Positions 56,471-64,000 of a stretch of DNA of 64,000 bases are shown piece after piece. Position 1 is the first letter of the stretch; every line of letters begins with the position of its first letter. The notes beneath the pieces were generated by a model. It saw nothing but the letters and a program-made list of their open reading frames with translations. It had not been told where the DNA came from and ran no database searches. The stretch comes from Bosea sp. F3-2 (lineage in GTDB: Bacteria > Pseudomonadota > Alphaproteobacteria > Rhizobiales > Beijerinckiaceae), in assembly GCF_008253865.1 (NCBI RefSeq), contig NZ_CP042331.1, positions 4,002,001 to 4,066,000 of the forward strand, in the 5' to 3' direction. Position numbers and translations under genes: made by a program.

Positions 56471-56791
56471 TCATCGTGGACCCGGCCGATAGGCGACTCC
56501 GTCGCATTCGATGACGCTGTCGGGCGCGATGCGGGCTTCGCCGATACCCTGCTCTCGCCCGGTCACGGGATCGCGATAGATCATGCGCCGACAGGCGGAG
56601 GCGCTATCGACGAAGCCTGCATCGAAGAGGCGCAGCAGGAGCATGGCGGCCCACAGGGTCCCGATCACCAGGATACCGGCCCACTGGGAGCGCGTCACGA
56701 TGGAAACGGGCCGCGTTGGCGAGCAGGCATCTGGCATCGGCGCTCCGGTGGTGCTTGCGACCGCCGGATAGACCGCATTTGTTTCCGCCAT
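56471..56791 (-). CDS. Small single-helix membrane protein
   Basis: 106 aa from ATG 56791. One transmembrane helix (WAGILVIGTLWAAMLLLRLF) in the middle, then a small exported domain with two cysteines (ASACRRMIYRDPVTG, ECDGVAYRPG). Upstream of the broken response regulator on the same strand. No named family recognised. Confidence 0.6.
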   Translation of the reverse strand: MAETNAVYPAVASTTGAPMPDACSPTRPVSIVTRSQWAGILVIGTLWAAMLLLRLFDAGFVDSASACRRMIYRDPVTGREQGIGEARIAPDSVIECDGVAYRPGPR

Positions 56792-56926
56792 GCCGAATGG
56801 ATGTTGCCGGAGTGTTTCGGTTGGTATCCAAGCCGCAATTTGGGAGCGTGCGCCTGCTTCTAGCCTGGATCGGCGGAAGCGTCGCTAAAGCGATCTGCGG
56901 ACGTCCTATTTCGGGTAACTTTCCGA

Positions 56927-57965
56927 TGTCCGGAGGTGATGCTGTGGACGACTCTCCGCCCCTGCGGGAGCGTGAGCCCCTGCAAAGCAGGAGGAGAGCT
57001 TCATGGTCGAGGTTGTCACAGTCGGTCTGGATATCGCCAAGTCGGTCTTTCAGGTTCACGGCGTGGATGCCGGCGGGGGAGTCGTGATCCGTCGCCAGCT
57101 CCGGCGGGCGCAGGTCTTGCCCTTCTTCGCCAAGCAGCCGGCGAGCCTGATCGGCATCGAAGCCTGCGCTACGCGCACTATTGGGCCCGCGAGCTCGGCG
57201 CGCTGGGCCACCAAGTGAAGCTCATACCGCCGAGCTATATGAAGCCATATGTGAAGCGGCAAAAGAACGATGCCGCACATGGCAGAGTTCGGCCTGGTGG
57301 CGCCGATCGGGCACGAGGGGCTGCAAAAGCTGATCGGGCTGGTGGAAGAGAGGGATCCACGCGTGCCGGATGAGGCAAGGGTCTGCCTGGAGTTTCTGGT
57401 CGCCCAACTGCGGCTGGTGAACCTCCAGATCCTGGAAACCGATCGACGGATCAGGACCAGCGCACGGTCCACCGAGGTCGGCCGCAGGCTGATGAGCATC
57501 CCCGGCGTCGGGCCGCTGCTGGCTAGCGCCCTGGTCGCGACGGTGGCTGATCCGAAAGCCTTCAAATCCGGCCGTAACCTGGCGGCCTGGATCGGGCTCG
57601 TGCCGAAGCAGAACTCCAGCGGCGGGAAGGAGCGCCTGGGCGGCATCACCAAACAGGGCGACCGTTACCTGCGGCAGCTCCTGGTCGTCGGCGCCTTGGC
57701 CGTGGTTCGCTACGTCGAGCGGCACGGGACCCGCCGGCCGTGGCTCGTTCAGTTACAGACGAAGCGACCGACGAAGGTGGCGACGGTGGCTTTGGCCAAC
57801 AAGATCGCCCGGATCGCCTGGGCCATCATGACCAGCGGCGAGAGCTACCGCGAGCCGGAGCCGGCTGCCGCGTAAATCAGGCGAACCGCACCGACGAGCT
57901 TGGGAAGGGCACCGACGGACTAACGCATCCCGCCGGTCGATACCGAAGGACAGGAAAGCCCTCTT
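56927..57965 (+). mobile_element. IS-A2, degenerate IS110-family element
   Basis: Second IS-A copy, with 5' flank GATGTCCGGAGGTGATGCTG matching IS-A1 and 3' region ATCAGGCGAACCGCACCGAC. It carries different mutations from IS-A1 and lacks about 160 bp internally, so the two copies decayed independently. Confidence 0.65.
57003..57875 (+). pseudogene. IS110-family transposase, frameshift plus internal deletion (IS-A2)
   Basis: ATG 57003 gives MVEVVTVGLDIAKSVFQVHG to LIGIEACAT. One base is missing near 57172, shifting the frame (HYWARELGALGHQVKLIPPS continues in another frame). At about 57275 the sequence jumps from QKNDAA to HMAEFGLVAPIG, removing some 160 bp relative to IS-A1 including the second Asp of the DxxD pair. 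The C-terminal domain runs intact to TAA at 57875. Three reading frames are needed. Confidence 0.85.
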
Positions 57966-58117
57966 GCGCCACAGCGCCTTCAAGCGCGCGGTTTTGGTCG
58001 GGACCCGTCCTCGCGGAAGGCATTATGGCCAGCGGCTTTATGTGCCGCACCAACAGATCCCATGATTGCGGCGCAGGCGGATACGCTGCGTCATCCAAAA
58101 GAGAGGGATCCCCGGCC

Positions 58118-59275
58118 ATGTCGCAGTCATCCAACACTCTCGGCCCTGTTCATTACGATGGAACGCTCGTGCTCGCGATCGAGCTGAGTAGCAAGAGTTG
58201 GGTTCTGGCGGCGCAGATCCCCGGTCTTCCGCAGACGCGGGCGAAGCGCACCATCGATCCGGACAAGCTCGCCCTTCAATCCGCGATCGACGGCTACCGC
58301 GCTCGTGCGGCTGCTGCCGGCCACTCGGTCGACCGGGTCATTGCGACCTATGAAGCCGGGTGGTCCGGGTTCTGGCTGGCAAGATGGCTCATCGCGATGG
58401 GCGTAGAGGTCCATGTCATCCAGCCTTCGAGCGTGCCCGTGGATCGGCGTATGCGCCGCGCGAAGTCCGACGGCATCGATGCCGAATTGCTCCTGCGCAC
58501 GCTGCTCGCATGGCTCCGCGGCGAACCCCGCGTCTGTTCGATGGTGCCGATCCCTGATGAAGTCGACGAGGATGCCCGGCGCTGCGTCCGGGAACGGACC
58601 GAGCTGGTCTCCGAGCGTGTTGGCCTTGTCAACCGGATCGGTGCTGTTCTGGCGACGCTCGGAGCCGGCGACTACAATCCCCTTCTCCAAAATCGCCGCC
58701 GCCGGCTGGCTGAGCTGCGGACCGGGCTTGGCAAGCCGCTCCCGCCAAACGCGCTGGCCAAAATCGAACGATTGCTCACCAGGTTGGAACTTGTGATCGC
58801 GCAAATGGCGGAGTTGGAGCGCGACCGCGATGCCGTTGCCGAGGCCGTTGCGCCAGACGAAGGCGGCAAGATGATCCAGCAACTTTGCAGCCTGCGCGGC
58901 ATCGGTGTGCAAAGCGCGACCGTGCTGGTCCGCGAGGCCTTTGTGCGCCGCTTTGCCAACGGGAAGGCGCTTGGCTCATACGCCGGTCTTGCTGCGACTC
59001 CGTACAGCAGCGGCGGGATCGAGCGCGAGCAAGGGATCGGAAAAGCTGGCAATCGACGGCTCAGAACCGTGATGGTCGAGCTCGCCTGGCTCTGGCAGCG
59101 CTATCAGCCTGGTACAGCGCAAGTGGCCTGGTTCCGCGATCGCGTCGGCTCAACCGGCCGGCGTGTCCGCAAAGTGATGGTGGTCGCCCTCGCGCGCAAA
59201 CTCCTGATCGCCCTGTGGAGGTTTGTCATTGACGGTATCGTGCCCGAGGGCGCGATCATGAAGCCCTCGGCGTAG
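58118..59275 (+). CDS. IS110-family transposase (IS-B2)
   Basis: 385 aa from ATG 58118, the same protein as that at 47115 (no residue difference seen). DEDD residues lie in LAIELSSKSW, TYEAGWSGFW and KSDGIDAELLL; the C-terminal Ser is in PYSSGGIERE. Intact, so a possible source of transposase also for the other copy. Confidence 0.93.
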   Translation: MSQSSNTLGPVHYDGTLVLAIELSSKSWVLAAQIPGLPQTRAKRTIDPDKLALQSAIDGYRARAAAAGHSVDRVIATYEAGWSGFWLARWLIAMGVEVHVIQPSSVPVDRRMRRAKSDGIDAELLLRTLLAWLRGEPRVCSMVPIPDEVDEDARRCVRERTELVSERVGLVNRIGAVLATLGAGDYNPLLQNRRRRLAELRTGLGKPLPPNALAKIERLLTRLELVIAQMAELERDRDAVAEAVAPDEGGKMIQQLCSLRGIGVQSATVLVREAFVRRFANGKALGSYAGLAATPYSSGGIEREQGIGKAGNRRLRTVMVELAWLWQRYQPGTAQVAWFRDRVGSTGRRVRKVMVVALARKLLIALWRFVIDGIVPEGAIMKPSA

Positions 59276-59543
59276 ACCATCTCCGAGATCGGGCTGCACT
59301 GCTACGGCATTGCGGCCCGGTGATCCGAGGGAACGTCGCCGTTGTTCGGCGTGGCGCCTGGCGCCGTCTTCACAGAGTGGTGCCGTTCCTTTGGAGCTCT
59401 CCTGTCCCGTATGCGGGACAGTGGTCGGGATCGCCATCCCGCCGGATGTGAGGTTTGCAGGCAGGTCCTGCCGCGAGAGAGCTCACCTCGGTTCATGATC
59501 GGAAAAAACCGTTGACCGGAGAATCATCATGTGAGGTCGAACA
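59276..59543 (+). ncRNA. Candidate guide RNA region in 3' end of IS-B2
   Basis: Same hairpin series as in IS-B1, shifted by 11,003. The one C-to-T change (59403) lies in the base immediately 5' of the first stem and leaves all three stems intact. Confidence 0.4.
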
Positions 59544-59661
59544 CATGGCCGCACCGACCAGCGCTGCTGCAGTCCAACAAAACCCTTGCCAACGGAGAGC
59601 CGTCCACACATGGCGCATCGCCGTGCCAGGCCGAACCCTGCGCGGAACGACGGCTCTTCGA

Positions 59662-60495
59662 CTAGCTGCCTTCGATTCCTCGCTTTTTGCGCAGCGTCGG
59701 AAACAGTGAGACTCCCTTTACGGCGAGCAGCATCGCGAACGTCAGAATCATGATGATGAAGGCGGCCGCCGCAATCGCAGGACTGATATTCTCACGCAGC
59801 GAAGAGAACATCTGGCGGGCGAGCGTGGTCTGATTGGGGCCCGCGACGAACAGCGTGATCACGACCTCGTCGAGCGAGGTGGCAAAGGCGAAGACCGCGC
59901 CGGTGAGGATGCCCGGCATGGCCAGGGGCAGGGTCACGCTCCGGAAAACCTTGACCGGGGAGGCGCCGAGGCTGGCCGCCGCACGCTCCAGCGCCGGATC
60001 GATGCTGGCGAGCGAGCCTGCGACGTTGACCAGTACGAAGGGCACGCACAGTACGGCATGTGCGATGATCACGCCGAGATAGCTCGAGGCCAGGCCCATG
60101 CGCGCGTAGAGGATCTGCATGCCGACGCCGAGCACGACCGCCGGCACCACCATCGGCAGTAGGAAAACCGAGCGCAGCAGGCCGGAGAACGGCACCAGCT
60201 CGCGCCGGAGGCCCATCGCCGCCAGCGTCCCGATCACCGTTGCGACCACCGTCGCGCCGGGGCCGATGATCAGCGAATTGACGATCGCCCGCGTCCAGGC
60301 CTGGCTCTCCGCCAGCACGCCGAACCAGCGCATCGAGGGGCCGCTGATCGGGTAGACGAGGAAGACGCTGTCGGTGAAGGCGAGCGGCAGGATCGCGACG
60401 AGCGGCAGCAGCAGGAAGCCGACGACGAGCGTCCCGAAGGCGAGCCGCAACGCGCTGAACGCCGCGCCGCCCGGACGAACCGAAACGCCGCTCAT
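59662..60495 (-). CDS. ABC transporter permease, PotC-like (polyamine type)
   Basis: 277 aa from ATG 60495. Six hydrophobic segments and the EAA loop ERAAASLGASPVKVFRSVTL, followed by FAFATSLDEVVITLFVAGPN, typical of PotC. The last 17 residues (GVSLFPTLRKKRGIEGS) use unusually AT-ending codons for this genome, and the stop lies ~100 bp from IS-B2. It forms the channel with the upstream PotB-like protein; the two genes overlap by 4 bp. Confidence 0.93.
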   Translation of the reverse strand: MSGVSVRPGGAAFSALRLAFGTLVVGFLLLPLVAILPLAFTDSVFLVYPISGPSMRWFGVLAESQAWTRAIVNSLIIGPGATVVATVIGTLAAMGLRRELVPFSGLLRSVFLLPMVVPAVVLGVGMQILYARMGLASSYLGVIIAHAVLCVPFVLVNVAGSLASIDPALERAAASLGASPVKVFRSVTLPLAMPGILTGAVFAFATSLDEVVITLFVAGPNQTTLARQMFSSLRENISPAIAAAAFIIMILTFAMLLAVKGVSLFPTLRKKRGIEGS

Positions 60496-61661
60496 GTCTG
60501 CACCAGCGGCGTGCGCGAGAGCCGGCTGTAGACGATGTAGAGCACCGTCGTCGGCACCAGCAGGAACAAGCCGAGCGCTCCCGCCATGCCCCAGTTCGCG
60601 GTTCCCGTCGCGTAGAAGGCGATCACCGAGCTGATCATCTGATCGCCCGCGCCGCCCATCAGGGCGGGCGTGATGTAGTAGCCCAACGCCACCATGAAGA
60701 CGAGCAGCGAGCCGGACAGGAGGCCGGGCATGGCGAGCGGTAGCAGGACATGTCGGAAAGCCTGCAGCGGGGCGGCACCGAGCGCCGCCGCGGCCGGCAT
60801 CAGGTTGCGCGGGATCGCGATCAGGCTGGCGTAGATCGGCAGCACCATCAGCGGCAGCAGCACATGCGTCATGGCGATCAGCACGCCGGTGCGGTTGTAG
60901 ATCAGCGAGAGCGGCGTATCGATCAGACCGATCGCACGCAGCGTCTGGTTGATCAGCCCGTTGTCCTGCAGCAGGATCAGCCAGGCCGCGGTCCGCACCA
61001 GCAGCGAGGTCCAGAGCGGCAGCAGCACCGCGACGAGCAGCGCATTGCGCTTCCAGCCCGTCACGCTCGCGGCCAGCATGGCGAAGGGCAGGCCCATCGC
61101 CGCACAGAGCAGCGTGACCTGCGCCGCGATGACGAAGGTGCGCAGCATGATCGCCCGATTGACAGCGAAATCGGGCTCGACGGGTTCGATCCGCGCATCG
61201 TCGTTGCGCTTGAGGTCGACGGCCGCCAGCAGATTGGCGTCAGTATAAGCCGGCATGCCGCGCTTCAGGGCCAACCAATAGGCCTGGTCGTTCCATCGCG
61301 GATCGATGGCGGCGAGATCGATCGGATCGGTCTCGCCGGCCTCCCGCACGGCCCGCGCCGTCCGCGGCAGCAGCGTGCGGAAGCCGGCCTGCTGGCTGTT
61401 GAGCGTGCGCACGGCATCGCCGAAGCGCTCCTGCGGCGTATCGGCTCGCAAATCCCGGATGAGGGCGGCCTGCAAGGGGGCCGGGGGCGTCCCGTTGCCG
61501 TCCCAGCTCGCGATCGCGGTTGCCGTTTGCGGAAAGGCGAGGCGCACCGTGCCGCCCTGCACCGAGGTCGAGATCATCATCCAGAGCGGCCAGAGGAAGA
61601 ACAGGCCGAGGAAGACCACCAGCGGCATAATGAGAAGCAGGGCCTTGAGGCGCGCGCTCAT
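60492..61661 (-). CDS. ABC transporter permease, PotB-like with large periplasmic insertion
   Basis: 389 aa from ATG 61661 (MSARLKALLLIMPLVVFLGL). After the first helix there is a ~155-residue hydrophilic insertion (about residues 35-195), and then five helices with the EAA loop AAAALGAAPLQAFRHVLLPL. PotB proteins are usually ~280-300 aa; this longer form is known in rhizobial importers. Overlaps neighbours by 4 bp on both sides. Confidence 0.92.
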   Translation of the reverse strand: MSARLKALLLIMPLVVFLGLFFLWPLWMMISTSVQGGTVRLAFPQTATAIASWDGNGTPPAPLQAALIRDLRADTPQERFGDAVRTLNSQQAGFRTLLPRTARAVREAGETDPIDLAAIDPRWNDQAYWLALKRGMPAYTDANLLAAVDLKRNDDARIEPVEPDFAVNRAIMLRTFVIAAQVTLLCAAMGLPFAMLAASVTGWKRNALLVAVLLPLWTSLLVRTAAWLILLQDNGLINQTLRAIGLIDTPLSLIYNRTGVLIAMTHVLLPLMVLPIYASLIAIPRNLMPAAAALGAAPLQAFRHVLLPLAMPGLLSGSLLVFMVALGYYITPALMGGAGDQMISSVIAFYATGTANWGMAGALGLFLLVPTTVLYIVYSRLSRTPLVQT

Positions 61662-62731
61662 GGGGCCACCAGCGAACAATCGCCCGGTGCGAAGCTGGCG
61701 AAGGCCTTGCTGCCGATCGGCGGCGCTGCGTCGCGGCGGCCGGCGCGGGCGACGAGACGGCTTTCGGCGCAGGCGAGATGCAGGCGGATATGGTCGCCGT
61801 GATAGACGTGGTCTTCGATCGTCACGGGCAAGGCGTTCTCGGCGCCGGGATCCTGGACGAGATGCAGCATTTCGGGGCGCACCGAGACCATGACGTCCTG
61901 GGCCGTTTCGAAGGCCGCCGCCCGCTCGCAGGTCACGCTCCCCCCGGATGCGAGCGCGACTGTCGCGGCTTCGCCCCGGCGTTGCGAGACCCGCCCCGCG
62001 AGCAGGTTCGTCTCTCCGATGAACTCGGCGACGAAGCGCGTCTGCGGCCTGTCATAGAGGCCGGACGGCGTATCGAACTGCTCGATCTTGCCGCGGTTGA
62101 GCACCGCGACGCGGTCCGACATGGTCAGCGCTTCGCCTTGGTCATGCGTGACGAAGATCACGGTCAGCCCGAGGTCGCGGTGCAACGCGCGGATCTCGAG
62201 CTGCATATGCTCGCGCAGTTGCTTGTCGAGCGCGCTGAGCGGCTCGTCCATCAGCACGACCTTGGGTTCGTAGACCAGGGCGCGCGACAGCGCGATGCGC
62301 TGCTGCTGGCCGCCGGAGAGCTGCGAGGGCTTGCGGTCGGCGAGATGGCCGAGGCGCACCAGATCGAGGGCGCGTTTCACCCGCGCGTCGCGCTCGGCTC
62401 TGGCGACGCCGCGCATCTTGAGCGGAAAGCCGACATTCTCCGCGATCGTCATATGCGGGAACAGCGCGTAGTTCTGGAAGACCACACCCATCTCGCGCTT
62501 GTGCGGCGGCAGGTGCTCGACGCGCCGCCCGTCGACATGGATACTGCCGCCGGATGGCGTCTCGAAGCCCGCCAGCATCATCAGGAGCGTCGTCTTGCCG
62601 GAGCCGGAAGGGCCGAGGAGGCTGACGAACTCGCCCCGCGCGACGTGGAAGTCGAGTGAATCGACCACCGTAACTGCGCCGAAAACCTTGCTGATGGCCT
62701 CGAAATGGATGAACGGATCCGGATCTTGCAA
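61658..62731 (-). CDS. ABC transporter ATP-binding protein, PotA-like
   Basis: 357 aa from a TTG start at 62731, supported by GGAAG 8 bp upstream. Walker A LGPSGSGKTTLLMML, signature LSGGQQQRIALSRAL, Walker B VVLMDEPLSALD and the His in FVTHDQGEAL. The C-terminal TOBE-type domain (about 260-357) is regulatory. It energises the two permeases. The rare start codon may lower expression relative to the binding protein. Confidence 0.94.
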   Translation of the reverse strand: MQDPDPFIHFEAISKVFGAVTVVDSLDFHVARGEFVSLLGPSGSGKTTLLMMLAGFETPSGGSIHVDGRRVEHLPPHKREMGVVFQNYALFPHMTIAENVGFPLKMRGVARAERDARVKRALDLVRLGHLADRKPSQLSGGQQQRIALSRALVYEPKVVLMDEPLSALDKQLREHMQLEIRALHRDLGLTVIFVTHDQGEALTMSDRVAVLNRGKIEQFDTPSGLYDRPQTRFVAEFIGETNLLAGRVSQRRGEAATVALASGGSVTCERAAAFETAQDVMVSVRPEMLHLVQDPGAENALPVTIEDHVYHGDHIRLHLACAESRLVARAGRRDAAPPIGSKAFASFAPGDCSLVAP

Positions 62732-62929
62732 AGGATCAACTTCCCGTAACGGATAAGGCGAAGCCGTTGCGGCCGCGGCGGGGTACCTCTCGGGAGGACG
62801 ATGCCACGCCGGGCAGGCGGCTGGAGCCGCCCCGGGTGCGCACGCGCTTGCCCGGAACCTGCTCTGCGAAGAGCGCGCGACGAGCCGATGGCGCTTGCCC
62901 CTCGGCCCGCACGGACGGCGCTCGTCGGT

Positions 62930-63982
62930 CTACTTGCCGACCCAGGCGTTGAAGCGCTTGGTCAGGTCTTCGATGTTGTCGTTCCAGTAGTCGACGTCGA
63001 TGGCGATCGCGTTTTCGAGATTCTGCGGCGCAGTCGGGAGATCGACGGCGAGGTCGGCCGGGACGGCGGCCGCGGCAGCCTTGTTGGGCAGGCCGTAGGC
63101 GATGTCCTGCGGTAGCTTAGACTGGTGCTCCGGCAGGCTGGCGAAGGCGATGAAATCCATCGCCTGGTCCTTGTTCGGGCTGCCCTTCAGAATCACCCAG
63201 CTGTCGACCGCGTAGATGCTGCCCGGCCAGACGGTCTTGAACTTGGTGCCCTCGGTCTTGTTGATGCCGCTGATGCGGCCGTTATACGCCGAGGTCATCA
63301 CGACCTGCCCGGACTTCAGCAGCTGCAGCGGCTGCGCACCCGACTCCCACCAGACGATATCGGACTTGATCTCGTCGAGCTTCTTGAAGGCGCGATCGAC
63401 GCCGCCCTTCTCGCGCAGCACCTTGTAGACATCCTTCGGCGCCACCCCGTCGGCGATCAGCGCGAATTCGAGCGCATATTTCGGCCCGCGGCGCAGCGCG
63501 CGCTTGCCCGGGAACTTCTTGGTGTCCCAGAAATCGGCCCAGGAGGTCGGCGCCGTCTTGAGCTTGTCGGAATCGTAGGACAGCAGCGTCGACCAGACGA
63601 TGGCGCCGACGCCGCAATCGCTCACGGCGCTCGGCAGGAACTTGTCCTTGCCGCCGAGCTTGTTCCAGTCGAGCTTCTCGTAGAGGCCGTCGGCGCAGCC
63701 GATGGCGAGCTCGTCGGCCTCGACCTGCACCGCGTCCCAGTTCGGCGTGCCGGCCTTGACCTTGGCCTGGATGACGCCGACGCCGCCGTCCCAGGATTCG
63801 TCCAGGACCGGCTTGCCGGACTTTTCGGCGAAGGGCTTGAAGTAGATCTTGCGCTGCGCATCCTGGTAGTTGCCGCCCCAGGACACGACGGTGAGATCGC
63901 GTGCTGCTGCCGCGCCGAGGCCGGCTAAGGCGATCCCTGCTGCGAGAGCCGTGCTGCCGAGTATGGACTTCAGAAACGTCAT
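62930..63982 (-). CDS. ABC transporter substrate-binding protein, PotD/spermidine-putrescine type
   Basis: 350 aa from ATG 63982. The signal peptide is MTFLKSILGSTALAAGIALA with cleavage near AAARD. PotD-family features are LTVVSWGGNYQDAQRKIYFK, NWDAVQVEADELAIGCADGL, SWADFWDTKKFPGKRAL and a C-terminal YWNDNIEDLTKRFNAWVG. Periplasmic. First gene of the four-gene importer, 198 bp ahead of the ATPase gene; that gap holds no gene I can support. Confidence 0.95.
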   Translation of the reverse strand: MTFLKSILGSTALAAGIALAGLGAAAARDLTVVSWGGNYQDAQRKIYFKPFAEKSGKPVLDESWDGGVGVIQAKVKAGTPNWDAVQVEADELAIGCADGLYEKLDWNKLGGKDKFLPSAVSDCGVGAIVWSTLLSYDSDKLKTAPTSWADFWDTKKFPGKRALRRGPKYALEFALIADGVAPKDVYKVLREKGGVDRAFKKLDEIKSDIVWWESGAQPLQLLKSGQVVMTSAYNGRISGINKTEGTKFKTVWPGSIYAVDSWVILKGSPNKDQAMDFIAFASLPEHQSKLPQDIAYGLPNKAAAAAVPADLAVDLPTAPQNLENAIAIDVDYWNDNIEDLTKRFNAWVGK

Positions 63983-64000
63983 GGATCTTCTCCCTGCTTC

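Larger units (their letters stand above)
57966..59563 (+). mobile_element. IS-B2, IS110-family insertion element
   Basis: Identical to IS-B1 except for T at 59403. It begins 91 bp after the IS-A2 stop codon. On the right, a variable patch of ~20 bp (59564-59584, different from 48561-48580) is followed by the permease gene flank. Direct orientation with IS-B1, 11,003 bp apart. Confidence 0.75.

Overview
The window is a GC-rich chromosomal segment of an alphaproteobacterium, most likely Hyphomicrobiales (Rhizobiales). The gene content suggests a Bosea-like genus, but the genus is inference only. The evidence is the core order ubiB-ubiE / mutM - enoyl-CoA hydratase - threonine dehydratase - rpsT - dnaA - dnaN - recF - gyrB, the dnaK-dnaJ and thiC-thiM pairs, and abundant rhizobial-type intergenic palindromic repeats. 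No rRNA, tRNA or CRISPR array was seen.

Layout. 1-13 kb: a truncated secreted anchor-I protein, a small membrane protein, an XRE/MmyB regulator, dnaJ and dnaK (with an RpoH-like promoter), a secreted protein, thiM-thiC under a TPP riboswitch with a visible Shine-Dalgarno-masking hairpin, and a proline-rich OmpA protein. 13-24 kb: a divergent catabolic cluster around a MarR-type regulator. A dipeptide-type ABC transporter, a creatininase-like and an allantoinase-like hydrolase lie on the minus strand; the substrate-binding protein, an isoaspartyl peptidase/asparaginase, a ketopantoate-reductase-like enzyme and an SDR lie on the plus strand. 24-26 kb: an ArsR / SRPBCC / DUF1579-like / VOC operon with a 30-bp perfect palindrome in front. 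26-34 kb: amn, ubiB, ubiE, mutM, enoyl-CoA hydratase, threonine dehydratase, rpsT. 34-45.5 kb: dnaA, dnaN, recF, then LysE-type exporter, small membrane protein, recQ and a diguanylate cyclase before gyrB.

45.6-59.6 kb is the accessory part. Two nearly identical IS110-family elements (called IS-B here), 11,003 bp apart in direct orientation, each sit about 92 bp after the stop of a second, diverged and broken IS110-type element (IS-A). Between them lie a LysR-MFS pair, small hypothetical genes and a strikingly decayed stretch: frameshifted RpiR regulator, N-terminally truncated NagD-like HAD protein fused to the first ~25 codons of a histidine kinase, frameshifted response regulator, frameshifted small protein. 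A fragment of the spermidine/putrescine-type permease gene from 59.7 kb is duplicated beside the first IS-B copy.

59.7-64 kb: a complete polyamine-type ABC importer operon (substrate-binding protein, ATPase with a TTG start, two permeases) reading leftward toward the IS. The most interesting lead is the pair of IS-B elements: both occupy the same position in two diverged IS-A copies, and their long 3' non-coding region contains consecutive perfect hairpins, as expected if a guide (bridge/seek) RNA directs insertion.
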